From NCBI GenBank assembly GCA_964496875.1, contig CAZCBH010000019.1:1-64000 (forward strand): 64,000 nt of DNA, written 5' to 3'. This DNA comes from RI-106 sp964496875. Its GTDB lineage: Bacteria; Cyanobacteriota; Vampirovibrionia; Obscuribacterales; Obscuribacteraceae. The notes below the pieces were generated by a model. It searched no databases. It was not told the origin of the DNA and saw only the letters and a list, made by a program, of their open reading frames with translations. Within the stretch, counting starts at the first letter, position 1. Each line of letters opens with the position of its first letter. Shown piece after piece: positions 8,693 through 18,195 of this stretch. The translations under genes were made by a program, and so were the position numbers.

Positions 8693-10174
8693 TCAGAGCG
8701 CCTCCAGGTCCTTAATCCAGTCGATTTTACCAATCACCTGGCCGCAGTCCGGACCCATTAATTGCCTTATGTTGTTATCACCGCCGGCTTTAGGTCGCAG
8801 TTTATCGAAGTTGACCATGGCGGCGACACCGCGCTTGTCTTCTGCAGGCTCTTCATAGTCCCACCCCTCGGGAACAATGGCCAGGTCAATCGGATAGCAA
8901 ACCACATCACCCTGGTCGGGATTATATTTGATGACAGAGTCACCACTGGGAAGCAGAGTAAGCAGATCTCGCTCGAAATAATCTATCTCTATTAGACTTT
9001 CATCGAGTTCCAGATCGACCTCGGCAATCTCTTTATCCACTCCGACGCGCTTCGACTCGGAGCGCACCGAGACTGGCTCTACCCTGGCTAGGACCTCTGC
9101 GTAAAGATCTAGTCCCGGATTGAGACCGCTTGGAATATCGAATAGTAGAGGCTTCAGCTGGTTCGAGTTCATGGGCGGATTGAGAAACAGATTGGGAACC
9201 TGACCCATGCTATAACCCAGATGACAGAGAGAGAACATGGTCGAAACCGCCAGCTCGAATTGTTCTCGGTTGCGCCAGTTGGCACGCAAATTCAAGAGCA
9301 GGTTAAAGACCGGCAGAGTCTCCTGATCGAACTCTTTTACGAGGATCTCACCGGCTTTAGCGGTAAGGGCCCAGTGAATGTGACGGAGGCTGTCTCCGGT
9401 GCGAAATTCACGAACACTTCGAAAACTGGTGCTTTGATGAGTAACCGCCGATAGTGCCGAAGATAGTCCCATGGTGGAGCTGACTCCCCGAAGCTCGGTC
9501 ATGAAGTTGCCGGAGACAGGATAATGACGCGGGTACACGGTAATCAACACATTCTTTTTGTCTTTGATGGCAAACTTCCGGGACCACCAGGTGATACCAA
9601 GTGGAAAACATGTGCTCAGCTCGACACCATTGAATTTGTAGACTCCCCTTTGCAGATTGGGTGTCGGAAACTCGTACCAGCTCTCCCCATCGAGAGAGTC
9701 TATTAAAACTGGCTCGGGTGGATAAATGGCTTCAAAGCTGGTGCCGTCCTTTCCTCTTCTGACCGCATCGATATTGAGGCGCAGCCACTTTACCGGAACA
9801 AGACCACTCAATGGTCCCAGAATCTTAGACTTTTTGAGCTTGACAATAACCGCCGCCTGATCCGAAGCGAGGACCTCTTCCGGCAGTGCATAGTCGAAGC
9901 TTACAAAGGCCAGGATCAAAAATGGAATGATCGCCCCGAGCATCGCCGCAGAGACAAAAGCCGAAGAGAGCAGATAGAGCCATTCGTTGTTGCACAGCGC
10001 TCCGGTAAGGCTTATACAAAGACCGATGGCGAGCATGGATAGAAATCTGGCTTCCAGGTAAATACGATAGCCCAGGCCGACAGGTAGAGCCCAGGCACGT
10101 TTGGCACGCTTACCAGAATCCTTGGATAGGATCGTTACCGCTTCATCGGATCTCAGTCGGGATTGGGGACGCAT
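8693..10174 (-). CDS. DUF58 domain protein
   Basis: A 493-residue protein with two N-terminal membrane helices (about 40-85) and a DUF58 domain. Its signature is readable as REFRTGDSLRHIHWALTAK followed by LVKEFDQE. DUF58 proteins are vWA-like partners that almost always travel with MoxR ATPases and transglutaminase-like proteins, as here; their biochemical role is poorly known. The gene starts 27 bases after moxR and ends one base before the start of the transglutaminase-like gene, so translation is likely coupled. Confidence 0.88.
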   Translation of the reverse strand: MRPQSRLRSDEAVTILSKDSGKRAKRAWALPVGLGYRIYLEARFLSMLAIGLCISLTGALCNNEWLYLLSSAFVSAAMLGAIIPFLILAFVSFDYALPEEVLASDQAAVIVKLKKSKILGPLSGLVPVKWLRLNIDAVRRGKDGTSFEAIYPPEPVLIDSLDGESWYEFPTPNLQRGVYKFNGVELSTCFPLGITWWSRKFAIKDKKNVLITVYPRHYPVSGNFMTELRGVSSTMGLSSALSAVTHQSTSFRSVREFRTGDSLRHIHWALTAKAGEILVKEFDQETLPVFNLLLNLRANWRNREQFELAVSTMFSLCHLGYSMGQVPNLFLNPPMNSNQLKPLLFDIPSGLNPGLDLYAEVLARVEPVSVRSESKRVGVDKEIAEVDLELDESLIEIDYFERDLLTLLPSGDSVIKYNPDQGDVVCYPIDLAIVPEGWDYEEPAEDKRGVAAMVNFDKLRPKAGGDNNIRQLMGPDCGQVIGKIDWIKDLEAL

Positions 10175-10201
10175 CGTCTATACCGGTCTTCCACCATCCA
10201 A

Positions 10202-11164
10202 TCAGGATGGCACTTTGACTACTTCCAGAACTTTGCGAACCAGGTCGGCATGGCAGACCTTGTTCGATTTGAGCTTCGGAACTATCCTGTGACCAAAGAC
10301 ATGAGGAGCGAGTTCTTTCACATCTTCCGGTGTGACAAAGTCCCGGCCCTCTATAAAAGCGAGAGCCTGAGCGGCTCTAACCAGAAGCTGAGCGCCCCGG
10401 GGACTGACACCAAGCACGATGGAGGGATGCTCTCTCGATGTGGTGACAATGTCGACAATATAGTTGACGAGCGCTTCGTGCACGAAAACGCTTCGCAAAG
10501 CTTCTCGCATGTTGAGCACTTCCTGAACGCTGAGGACCTGGGATACAGAAAAGGCATCTTTGAGAAGCGTCTTCTTGATAATCTCGGCTTCATCTTTGCG
10601 ATTGGGATAACCCAGAGACATAGAGACCATGAAACGGTCTAACTGAGCTTCCGGCAAAGGGAAAGTTCCGTGATGCTCAATCGGGTTCTGGGTTGCGATC
10701 ACGAAGAACAGCTCCGGCAGGCTGCGAGTGACACCATCATTAGTTACCTGTCTCTCTTCCATGGCCTCGAGCAAACTGGACTGCGTCCTTGGAGTAGCCC
10801 GGTTGATCTCGTCCATCAGAAGAATGTTTGTAAAAATCGGTCCGGGAACGAATTTGAATTTACCTTCTTTCTGATCGAAGATCTGAACGCCGGAAATATC
10901 AGAAGGCAAAAGATCCGGGGTCGCCTGAATTCTTTTGAAATCCGCCTGAATAGAGCTGGATAGACTTTTGGCAAGCAGGGTCTTGCCCACTCCCGGAACA
11001 TCCTCCAGAAGCACATGTCCGCCGGAGAGCATAGCCACCACAGCCAGCTTGGAGGCTCTGGTCTGACCGACCAGCGCTTTGGCCATGTTGTCTACCAGAA
11101 GCTTCGCACGGGGGCTGAGCTCGTTCGTATTGGTACTGCCTGCCAGGGCTTGGGGTCGATTCAC
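10202..11164 (-). CDS. MoxR-family AAA+ ATPase
   Basis: A 320-residue AAA+ ATPase of the MoxR type. Walker A is GVGKTLLAK, Walker B is LLMDEINR, and the sensor region reads FFVIATQNPIE; the typical PEAQLDRF follows. MoxR proteins act as chaperone-like ATPases that mature or activate partner complexes, often with DUF58/vWA proteins. First gene of the three-gene minus-strand operon. A GC-rich perfect palindrome lies about 65 bases upstream of the start. Confidence 0.93.
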   Translation of the reverse strand: MNRPQALAGSTNTNELSPRAKLLVDNMAKALVGQTRASKLAVVAMLSGGHVLLEDVPGVGKTLLAKSLSSSIQADFKRIQATPDLLPSDISGVQIFDQKEGKFKFVPGPIFTNILLMDEINRATPRTQSSLLEAMEERQVTNDGVTRSLPELFFVIATQNPIEHHGTFPLPEAQLDRFMVSMSLGYPNRKDEAEIIKKTLLKDAFSVSQVLSVQEVLNMREALRSVFVHEALVNYIVDIVTTSREHPSIVLGVSPRGAQLLVRAAQALAFIEGRDFVTPEDVKELAPHVFGHRIVPKLKSNKVCHADLVRKVLEVVKVPS

Positions 11165-11228
11165 CGGCTACTCCTCTATATTCTTGATAACTTTCAAAAT
11201 ATCGGGCTGATCTGGCCGAATATACCCA

Positions 11229-11240
11229 CCCCGGCCGGGG
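11229..11240. promoter_or_regulatory. 12-bp GC palindrome upstream of moxR
   Basis: CCCCGGCCGGGG is a perfect palindrome 65-76 bases upstream of the moxR ATG, in the divergent region between moxR and a small plus-strand membrane gene. It could be a regulator site or the stem of a leader hairpin. No flanking T-tract is present, so it is not an intrinsic terminator. Confidence 0.3.
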
Positions 11241-11307
11241 GTCTAACACGATGTACCGATGACCGGTAATCTATAATCGGTAAGCCGTGTAATGAGTACA
11301 GATCCTG

Positions 11308-11313
11308 TATAAT
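11308..11313 (+). promoter_or_regulatory. possible -10 element (TATAAT)
   Basis: A consensus TATAAT lies 30 bases upstream of the ATG of the 53-residue membrane protein at 11344. The expected -35 position carries only a weak match, so the call rests on the -10 alone. Confidence 0.3.
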
Positions 11314-11343
11314 CTATAAAGAGTTTCGTAGGACGAGAGAAGA

Positions 11344-11505
11344 ATGTCACAAAACACCCGATTTTTGTTGATAGCCCTGGCTCTGCTAGTGGTTTTCGGA
11401 ATTTTCTTGCAATCCCTCATCGCTCGTTCGCTGCAAGAGAGCTTCAGTCCGGATAATGCCGAACTGCCCAAGCTACCCACAAAAACTCCAATCAACCTGA
11501 AATAG
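11344..11505 (+). CDS. 53-residue single-pass membrane protein
   Basis: A small open frame starting MSQNTRFLLIALALLVVFGIF: a polar N-terminus, one strongly hydrophobic helix (about residues 7-25), an amphipathic stretch, and a Pro/Lys-rich tail ending NLK. A purine-rich AGGACGAGAGAAG precedes the ATG. A consensus -10 lies 30 bases upstream. I do not recognise a family. It lies between divergent moxR and the convergent permease gene. The membrane-helix pattern, the Shine-Dalgarno-like sequence and lack of another gene in this interval support it. Confidence 0.55.
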   Translation: MSQNTRFLLIALALLVVFGIFLQSLIARSLQESFSPDNAELPKLPTKTPINLK

Positions 11506-11535
11506 AATCACAGTTATCGGAAGTCGGCAAAGATT

Positions 11536-12714
11536 TTACTGAGCCTCCGACTCCGGCTCCCGCAAAGGACCGGCTTCGGACTCCGAAGTATTGTTCGGCT
11601 CCTCCTCAGGCGGCTGCCTGCCTGCGCTCAGATATTTAAACAAAACAGCCAGGGTACCGGCTACCGGCAGAGATACGATAATACCCAGAATACCGTCCAG
11701 CCTGGCACCAATCATAATGGCAATGAAGACCAGCACCGGATGAAGACCTATGGCGTCTCCTATATATCGTGGAGCGACCAGATTGTCTTTCACCCACTGA
11801 CAGATATTAAAGGCGAGAACGAGAACGAGAATCTCCATCAGTCTGTTACCGCCGACATTTGCCATGCCGATGAAGAGCACCGACACCAGAGCGGGGACAA
11901 AACCGATGGTCGGTCCTATAACCGGCACTATCTCCCAGATCCCCAGGAACAGCCCCAGGGCAAGAGCATACTCCACTCCCAGGAGCATGTAGACGACGAC
12001 CATGAACACTCCGAAAAGGAGACCCAAAACAATCTGACCACGGAAAAATGCTTTCAGGCAATGATGAATCTCAGAAAGCGCATCGGTCACCATACTCTGA
12101 TATTTGGAAGGACTCAGCTTCACCGCCGATTCGATCATGCCCTTGCCATCGAGAAGAAAGTAGAAAGTAAGCAACAGCACCGATAGACCGTAAACCGCAA
12201 GGGTCATGGTCGAAATCGCCACACCGGACATCTGGGCGACGATGGCGGGGCCGTCCGGTTGCGGCAGTCGACTGACAAGAAGCGAGACCATCTCATCGGT
12301 TCCGACATGGATGTCATATTTAGCAAGAGTGGTCTCCAGCGGCTTCAAATAGGCGCCGGAGTTCTGGAGCAAGCCGGGAAGCTCTTTGATAGTCAGTTCG
12401 ATCAACTGGCTCAACTGAAAGAGAATTGTCGGAATAACAAGCACGATGCCGACCAATGTAAGTACGGCGCCGAGAAAGTAGACACCGGTGACGGCAAGCA
12501 TTCGATTCTTGAATTTGCGATCTAAGAAGTCGACCAGACTGATTACCGTGTAAGTCAGAAAGACTGATACCGCAAGAATATGGAGGATATCGGAAAAAAC
12601 TTCCGCCAACTTGAAAAGGAGAATGCAGATAAGGAGCGTAAGACAGGTGATCACCAACCTTCTCTGGACGATAACAAGGCTATCCTGCCTTTCTTTATCT
12701 CCGTTGTCAGCCAT
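11536..12714 (-). CDS. AI-2E/PerM family membrane transporter
   Basis: A 392-residue polytopic membrane protein of the AI-2 exporter (PerM/YdiK) family, with paired N-terminal helices (about 20-75), a soluble segment, and a C-terminal helix cluster containing LGIWEIVPVIGPTIGFVPAL, the most conserved family motif. Members export small molecules or act in ion homeostasis; the substrate here cannot be read. The tail is acidic and Pro/Glu-rich. Its ATG overlaps the stop of the upstream TPR gene (TGATG), so the two are probably translationally coupled. Confidence 0.88.
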   Translation of the reverse strand: MADNGDKERQDSLVIVQRRLVITCLTLLICILLFKLAEVFSDILHILAVSVFLTYTVISLVDFLDRKFKNRMLAVTGVYFLGAVLTLVGIVLVIPTILFQLSQLIELTIKELPGLLQNSGAYLKPLETTLAKYDIHVGTDEMVSLLVSRLPQPDGPAIVAQMSGVAISTMTLAVYGLSVLLLTFYFLLDGKGMIESAVKLSPSKYQSMVTDALSEIHHCLKAFFRGQIVLGLLFGVFMVVVYMLLGVEYALALGLFLGIWEIVPVIGPTIGFVPALVSVLFIGMANVGGNRLMEILVLVLAFNICQWVKDNLVAPRYIGDAIGLHPVLVFIAIMIGARLDGILGIIVSLPVAGTLAVLFKYLSAGRQPPEEEPNNTSESEAGPLREPESEAQ

Positions 12715-13418
12715 CAGTTTCTGCCTCCGGCACCGACCATTTTCTCCAGATACTTCAAACGCTCCATCAAATTGCCGTCTCTTTTAACTTCGGCAGAAAG
12801 AGAGACGGCGCGCTTGTATTCGTAAAGAGAATTCTGGTGGTCGTTGAGCCGATAATAGATATCGCCTAAAAGAGCATGGTAGGAAGCCTGGTTCGGTCTC
12901 AACAAAATGGCTAGTTTGATCTCTTTTTCCGCTTCTTGAAAAAGCGACCGCGCCGTCAAAACTTCGGCGAGTCTATAGTGACTTTCGATATCGTCAGGAT
13001 TACTTTTGAGTGCCTTTCTGAACTCGGTCTCGGCTTCTTCGTTCTTATCCCTTTTCATGAGGATAAGACCCAGGTTGAAATGATAATCCGCTCGTTCCGG
13101 CTTGAGAGCCAGGGCCTGACGCGCTTCTTTTTCTGCTGCTTCGAAATTGCCCATCTCTTTGAGGAGTACGGCATAGTTGTTGTGATAAGCACCGCCGCCG
13201 GGATAAAGCGCTATCGCTTTTCGATAGAGTTCACAGGCGTCGTTTAATTGTCCCCGGGATTGCAAGTCTATCGCTTCAAGATTAAGCCTTCTTGCCTCAT
13301 CCATATTGCGATCACTGGCAAAGACCGAATCGCCCGGTAGCAACCCCGATAGAAGCAGGAGAAAGACCGGGACCACAGTCCTCAGGGAGCATACGGGTTG
13401 AGAAAAGATAATATTCAT
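12714..13418 (-). CDS. secreted TPR protein
   Basis: A 234-residue protein with a signal peptide (hydrophobic core about 14-30, likely cleavage near VFA-SD) and about five tetratricopeptide repeats from residue 40 to 215, each with the W/L-G-Y-A-F/P pattern (for example YHFNLGLILMKRDKNEEAE). It is likely a periplasmic scaffold for protein contacts. It heads a two-gene unit with the permease; the start codon of the permease overlaps its stop. Confidence 0.85.
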   Translation of the reverse strand: MNIIFSQPVCSLRTVVPVFLLLLSGLLPGDSVFASDRNMDEARRLNLEAIDLQSRGQLNDACELYRKAIALYPGGGAYHNNYAVLLKEMGNFEAAEKEARQALALKPERADYHFNLGLILMKRDKNEEAETEFRKALKSNPDDIESHYRLAEVLTARSLFQEAEKEIKLAILLRPNQASYHALLGDIYYRLNDHQNSLYEYKRAVSLSAEVKRDGNLMERLKYLEKMVGAGGRN

Positions 13419-13528
13419 GTCTATCTTTACCCGGGGCGTGTAACTTGATCTAGACTTACCAGTGCCATGACAATATTACATTCCCTGCTGGCGCAACTGT
13501 ATTGTTTACAGAGAATATAAGACCGATA

Positions 13529-14503
13529 ATGTCTAATTTCAACAGTTTTCTAAAGGCGAAAGTCCTGGTGCTTTTTATGGCGGTAGCGCTTGCCGGATCT
13601 ATTGCGGCTATCATCGTCCTTTCGATTGCGCTGGGGAAAGCAGGCGGCAGAGCGCGCTCTTTGAAGATAGAGAACAGTCAACTGGGAAGCCAGATCACCA
13701 ATCTATCTTCGGCAAGCAGAAGCGAGGAGGAGGCTGACAATCAAGAGTTTTTCAGAAGAGACTTCGTCAGCCACAAGGACGGCATGCCTGACAGCTATCT
13801 GTTAGTCCCACCCAAGCAGCAGCCCCTCTCCAACAAATACACTCTCATCGTCTATCTGCACGGCATGGGCTCTAATTATCTCGAACCCTATGTGGTGGCG
13901 AATAAAACCCCAATCGCACCTGCAATAAGAGAAGCTTTTCCCAGTGCGGTAATCGCTTCTTTGAACTACAGAAGAAGCAATGCCTGGGGAAATGAACTCG
14001 CCCTTGCCGACATAAACCAGAATATAACCGAGATAAGCTATGCCTATCCCCTGGAATCGATAATTGTTATGGGCACCAGTATGGGTGGCAGCGTCGCCTT
14101 GAATTATCCTGCGGTGGCACCGGATGCGATAAGAAATAAAATCCGCGGTGTAGTCAGTGTCGAAGGTACCGGAGACCTGACCGAACTATTTCAAAAGACC
14201 AAAGTAGATGTGGTACGACTGGGGGTCGCTGAAGCGATGGGCGGGGCACCGGAACAAACCCCGGAGAATTACAAAAAGTCGAGCTTGCTGCAACATATAG
14301 AGCAACTTCCGAAAGCTATCTCCTTCGCCATCGTCTCGGCTAAAAAAGACAAGACCGTCCCGCCGGTGCTTCAAAAAGAGGCCGCCGCCGCTCTGGAGAA
14401 AAACGGTTTTCGTTGCAGATTGACCGAAATAGACCTGGATCATGAGTTTCCAGACCCCCAGGTCTATGTCGACGCGCTCAAATTCGTTGTGCAAAACCGA
14501 TAA
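13529..14503 (+). CDS. membrane-anchored alpha/beta hydrolase
   Basis: About 324 residues: an N-terminal hydrophobic anchor (residues 9-33), a short coiled region, then an alpha/beta hydrolase domain. The oxyanion region reads YLHGMGSNY, the nucleophile elbow GTSMGGS, the acid is probably the Asp of SAKKDKTVPP, and the His is in DLDHEFPDP. It is probably an esterase or peptidase-like hydrolase acting on the outer face of the inner membrane; the substrate is unknown. I chose the ATG at 13529 over a TTG nine codons upstream. It starts divergently from the TPR gene. Confidence 0.78.
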   Translation: MSNFNSFLKAKVLVLFMAVALAGSIAAIIVLSIALGKAGGRARSLKIENSQLGSQITNLSSASRSEEEADNQEFFRRDFVSHKDGMPDSYLLVPPKQQPLSNKYTLIVYLHGMGSNYLEPYVVANKTPIAPAIREAFPSAVIASLNYRRSNAWGNELALADINQNITEISYAYPLESIIVMGTSMGGSVALNYPAVAPDAIRNKIRGVVSVEGTGDLTELFQKTKVDVVRLGVAEAMGGAPEQTPENYKKSSLLQHIEQLPKAISFAIVSAKKDKTVPPVLQKEAAAALEKNGFRCRLTEIDLDHEFPDPQVYVDALKFVVQNR

Positions 14504-14542
14504 TTCTAGTATCTTAATGAAGAGAAGAAAAGATATTTCGCT

Positions 14543-15895
14543 ATGGCACCATATATAGTATCTACCAAAATGAAGCGTTTTTTTCTAATCGGCATATCCT
14601 GCTTGCTCGGTCTCGGCAGTATTGTAGGCTTACAAGAGAGCTTGCCGCCGGCTGCCGCCCAGGTCGAGTACTGGAACAACGAGCCGAGAAAGCGTTCTCA
14701 GAACCTTTCTTCCAGCGCCCTGAACCATCTAAAAAATATCAACGCCGGCAACAAAAAGCGGAGCCGCTCAGGGAAAGAAGGGGATCTGGCAGAAGCGGTT
14801 CGGTTGCTGGAGAAAGCCATCCAGACCGATCCCGAAGATCCGCTACCCCACTATCTGCTTGGCATCGCGCTTGCCATGCAGGAAAAATACGATAAAACTC
14901 TGCCCTTATTGCAGAAGGCAAACAAGCTGGATCCCCGGGAAGAAGAGATTCTTCTTGCCACCGGTCTGGCCCAGCATCTGGCCGGCAACTATGAAAAGGC
15001 GATCTCGATCTGGGAGAGGCTGCTCTCTAGAACCTCCCGTAAAGCACCGATTCTAGTTTGTATCGGTCATGCCCGCATGCGACATGGTGAGTTGGAGGAG
15101 GCAGTGGAGACCTTCGACAGAGCCCATGAGCAGGAACCGGGTTTACAAGCGGCTCACGAAGGCATGGCCAGAGTCTACTTCATGGCAGGCGACCTTGAAA
15201 AAGCACGAGTTGCCGCCGAACATGCACAATCCATAGAGAATTATCCTCCGGTGGAGCTACTCCTTGCCGAGATAGCCTTTCTAGAAGGTGATCGGTCTAC
15301 GGCGGAGAGCCATCTGAAAGCATGGAAAAAAGGCTTGAGCAAAGGGAAGCCAAACAAATCTATGACCCAGATAGGCTTTTCTCGCCAGCATGATTTTCGA
15401 TGGGACCCTTTTATTGTCGACGATTTCGACTCGGCAGAGGCGATGCGTGCCCGCAACTACATTCGTCAGAAACCGGACAAAACCTCCCGCTACTCCGGCA
15501 AACCGAGCCTGCGCACTGTGGAGGCCAAGGTCGATGCGGCCCTTTCCAACAAACCATCGGATTATTTTCTCAAACATCAGAAAGGACTGATAGCGCTCGC
15601 CGGCGGCAAGAAAGAAGAAGCGCTGAAATCCTTGAGAGAGAGCATCAGTTTATGCCCGGGCAACCAGGTGGATCTGCTCAATCTGGTACTGGCAAGCGGC
15701 GACCTCGGAGGAGGAGCCTGGTTGAAGCGCTATAGAAGTGTCTATCCGGATGCCAGACTGGCTTCCACCTTCGATAACCTGGTGGCGGCACCACAAGAGA
15801 AACCAACTAAAGAATCTCTCTCTCCATCACCACCTCAAAAAAAATCGAGTCCGGTGGAGAAACAAGCAGAGAGCGCCCCTTCTCCTTTTGATTGA
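14543..15895 (+). CDS. secreted TPR protein, 450 residues
   Basis: Begins with a signal peptide whose core follows an internal Met at 14570 (MKRFFLIGISCLLGLGS, cleavage near AAAQ-V). At least six tetratricopeptide repeats run from about residue 60 to 270, with another pair near 345-385. The tail is Pro/Ser/Lys-rich. The start could be 14543 or 14570; the latter gives the more classical signal peptide. Likely a periplasmic assembly scaffold. The stop overlaps the start of the next small membrane gene (TGATG). Confidence 0.8.
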   Translation: MAPYIVSTKMKRFFLIGISCLLGLGSIVGLQESLPPAAAQVEYWNNEPRKRSQNLSSSALNHLKNINAGNKKRSRSGKEGDLAEAVRLLEKAIQTDPEDPLPHYLLGIALAMQEKYDKTLPLLQKANKLDPREEEILLATGLAQHLAGNYEKAISIWERLLSRTSRKAPILVCIGHARMRHGELEEAVETFDRAHEQEPGLQAAHEGMARVYFMAGDLEKARVAAEHAQSIENYPPVELLLAEIAFLEGDRSTAESHLKAWKKGLSKGKPNKSMTQIGFSRQHDFRWDPFIVDDFDSAEAMRARNYIRQKPDKTSRYSGKPSLRTVEAKVDAALSNKPSDYFLKHQKGLIALAGGKKEEALKSLRESISLCPGNQVDLLNLVLASGDLGGGAWLKRYRSVYPDARLASTFDNLVAAPQEKPTKESLSPSPPQKKSSPVEKQAESAPSPFD

Positions 15896-16161
15896 TGAAT
15901 GAAGACCGTAATAAAGTAAACACTGGCACCGGCGCCTTTGTCTTGAAAGCGCTCGGCCTCGTGCTGATATTCATTTTTCTGATCAACACCGTGGTGCTTC
16001 TCTTCGTCTATAACAAAATAGAAGGTATGGAACAGGGCTCCGGCAGCAGCACCCAGCAAGATATTGATGCGCTCGATCGTTCGGGAAGCAAAGACTTGAA
16101 GCGCCTGCAGAAGCAATTCGAGGCGATGGAAAAAGCCGACACTAAAGACGATACCAGGTAG
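15895..16161 (+). CDS. small single-pass membrane protein with coiled-coil tail
   Basis: 88 residues: a polar N-terminus, a membrane helix at about 15-38 (LGLVLIFIFLINTVVLLF), then a charged Ser/Gln/Lys/Glu tail that could form a short coiled coil. Its ATG overlaps the stop of the TPR gene upstream, which strongly suggests coupled expression and perhaps a physical partnership. Family not recognised. Confidence 0.65.
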   Translation: MNEDRNKVNTGTGAFVLKALGLVLIFIFLINTVVLLFVYNKIEGMEQGSGSSTQQDIDALDRSGSKDLKRLQKQFEAMEKADTKDDTR

Positions 16162-16197
16162 AAGAGGAAGAGAACGAGAAACAGAACAAGAACAAGA

Positions 16198-16785
16198 TCA
16201 AGATTTGACCTTCTTCCAGTGACTGACATAGTGCAGCTTCTTCCACTCTCCCTGCTTTTTCACAAAAATATCGGTACTCTTGGACTCGTACGTGCCGGGG
16301 TTTTTCGTACCGCCAATCACCTTCACCGCCTTGAAAGTAACCACTGCGGTATCACCATTCACTTTGGCATAGGGATGCTCGATGGTGTAAGAGATAACAG
16401 GATTCGGTCCGACATGGGAATCCTTCCATCTTTTCTCCACATAATCGAGAACCGCTTTCTTGCCCACAATAAGCTTCTTTTTAGTATCATCAAATACGGT
16501 GACATCGTCATCCAGATACTTGCTGAACGCCTCGAAGTCACCCTGCGAATATGTTTTGGAAACTTTCATCAATGTTTCAATCACCACCTTAGACTCTTCG
16601 CAAGCAGCGTGGGGACTGAGACAGGAGACTCTGGACTTATCCGCTGCGGGCTCTTCTGTCCCTTCTGCAAAAGCCGTTTGCATCGGAATAAGAGCTTGTA
16701 TCAATACCAAGAGCAAGATCAAAGCAGTCCGCTCCATGGTTCTCGAAAATCTAGTTTTGTTTTCACATGTCATTACTTTCACCAT
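16198..16785 (-). CDS. secreted NTF2-like (SnoaL/DUF4440-type) protein
   Basis: 195 residues with a signal peptide (hydrophobic core about 20-38, cleavage near AFA-EG) and an NTF2-like cone fold. The pattern runs SQGDFEAFSKYLDDDVTVFD, IVGKKAVLDYVEKRW, VNGDTAVVTFKAVKV and WKKLHYVSHW. Such domains bind or isomerise small ligands or serve as protein subunits; no catalytic pair can be assigned. A pair of Cys (SCLSPHAACEES) lies just after the signal peptide. Twelve bases separate its start from the end of the upstream small secreted gene. Confidence 0.75.
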   Translation of the reverse strand: MVKVMTCENKTRFSRTMERTALILLLVLIQALIPMQTAFAEGTEEPAADKSRVSCLSPHAACEESKVVIETLMKVSKTYSQGDFEAFSKYLDDDVTVFDDTKKKLIVGKKAVLDYVEKRWKDSHVGPNPVISYTIEHPYAKVNGDTAVVTFKAVKVIGGTKNPGTYESKSTDIFVKKQGEWKKLHYVSHWKKVKS

Positions 16786-16797
16786 CGCCCAGTTTAA

Positions 16798-17079
16798 TCA
16801 ACTCGCTCTGCGAATTGCGTCCTCGATATCTCTGATAGCGCTATCAGTGTCTCTGATATAGCTCTCGACAATGCCGAGTTGCTTGTCGAGTTCGGCCATT
16901 TTGCCTTTGATCTCGTCAGCCTTGGCTGCCAGGTGAGAGCGTTGATCTAATAACGCGTCCCTGGTCTTGCCCAGATTGTTGGCCACGGTACGATCATAGG
17001 CCTGAGCATATCCAATAGACCAGAACATCAAGGCAAATGCAAGCATTTTTATGGTGCTCTTGAAATTGAACCTGGACAA
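16798..17079 (-). CDS. small secreted coiled-coil protein
   Basis: 93 residues with a signal peptide (core LAFALMFWSIG, cleavage near AQA-YD) and a mature part that is almost entirely heptad-like helix rich in Asp, Lys, Ile and Leu. Family not recognised. It is immediately upstream of the NTF2-like gene on the same strand, and both products are predicted to be exported, so they may work together in the periplasm. Confidence 0.6.
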   Translation of the reverse strand: MSRFNFKSTIKMLAFALMFWSIGYAQAYDRTVANNLGKTRDALLDQRSHLAAKADEIKGKMAELDKQLGIVESYIRDTDSAIRDIEDAIRRAS

Positions 17080-17225
17080 TAGCCTTCTCCTTTTCCATCT
17101 TTAAGATTACGGAAACTCGAACTAAAATATGATACTTTGCAACCACATAAATCTCAAGCAGTCGAGAGGGACGATCGCCTGGCATAATATCAATCGCGAT
17201 TATAGTGAAAAGAGAGTAGGCAGCC

Positions 17226-18155
17226 TTGAATAAAACCGAGAGCGGACGCAACCAATCGAAATGGCACCTGGACGAAAATCTGGAGAGTATGCTCGATAGA
17301 GCGATTGATCTGGCTCTCGATGAAGATCTGGGAACGCTAGCCGGTAGCAAAGGCGGAGTCGACATCACCACAGTCTCGACGGTGCCAAAGGAAGCCAGGG
17401 GTAGAGCCCGGGTTATAGTGAAAGAGCCATCGGTGCTAGCCGGTCTCGATGTGCTGAAGCGGGTCTTCAATAGATTGGCAAGCCGGGAGGTAGAATCGGA
17501 GCAGTTCTATTTCGAAGATTTTTTCGAAGAAGGTACCTATATAGAAGATTCCCCCACCGTCGTTCTCACCTTAAAAGGACCGGCCCGCGCGATTCTCAGC
17601 GGAGAACGCCTGGCCCTCAACTTGATGCAACGTATGTGCGGGGTCGCCACCATCACAAGAAGCTTCGTCGAAAAGGTAAAAGGCAGCGGTATCAAAGTGC
17701 TGGATACGAGAAAGACCACACCCTGCCTGAGAGCCTTCGACCGCATTGCGGTGCGCCTCGGCGGTGGAGTAAATCATAGAAGCGGTTTGTATGACCGAAT
17801 TTTGATCAAAGACAACCATATAGCCATGGCAGGGTCTATAAAAGCAGCTATCGAAGCGGCAAGAAGCCATTATCCGGAAGCGTCGATAGAAGTGGAGACC
17901 CGCACCCTCGAAGAGGTAGAGCAAGCCTCTAACCTGAAGCCGGAACACATCCTGCTTGACAACATGAATCCCGAATTGGTCACAGAAGCGATAGCAATCA
18001 TCGACGGAAGAAGCCTGGTAGAGATCTCGGGCGGGATCAATATCGATACCATTGCGACCTATCTAATCGAGGGCGTCGACGCCATCTCGGTGGGTGCGTT
18101 GACCCACTCGGCACCAGCTATAGACATAAGCCTGGACATGGATTTGAGCGCCTGA
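17226..18155 (+). CDS. nadC: quinolinate phosphoribosyltransferase (decarboxylating)
   Basis: 309 residues. Converts quinolinate and PRPP to nicotinate mononucleotide, CO2 and PPi in de novo NAD synthesis. Family landmarks are in order: ALDEDLGT, SGERLALNLMQRMCGVAT, VLDTRKTTPCLRAFDRIAVRLGG, LIKDNHI, VETRTLEE, ILLDNM, VEISGGI and DAISVGALTHSA. Substrate-binding Arg, His and Lys residues sit in these motifs. It starts at a TTG with AGAGAGTAGG upstream. No nadA or nadB lies in the window. Confidence 0.95.
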   Translation: MNKTESGRNQSKWHLDENLESMLDRAIDLALDEDLGTLAGSKGGVDITTVSTVPKEARGRARVIVKEPSVLAGLDVLKRVFNRLASREVESEQFYFEDFFEEGTYIEDSPTVVLTLKGPARAILSGERLALNLMQRMCGVATITRSFVEKVKGSGIKVLDTRKTTPCLRAFDRIAVRLGGGVNHRSGLYDRILIKDNHIAMAGSIKAAIEAARSHYPEASIEVETRTLEEVEQASNLKPEHILLDNMNPELVTEAIAIIDGRSLVEISGGINIDTIATYLIEGVDAISVGALTHSAPAIDISLDMDLSA

Positions 18156-18195
18156 TTCGAAGAAGCAAAAGCACCGAAATCGGGTTGGCAAGCGA

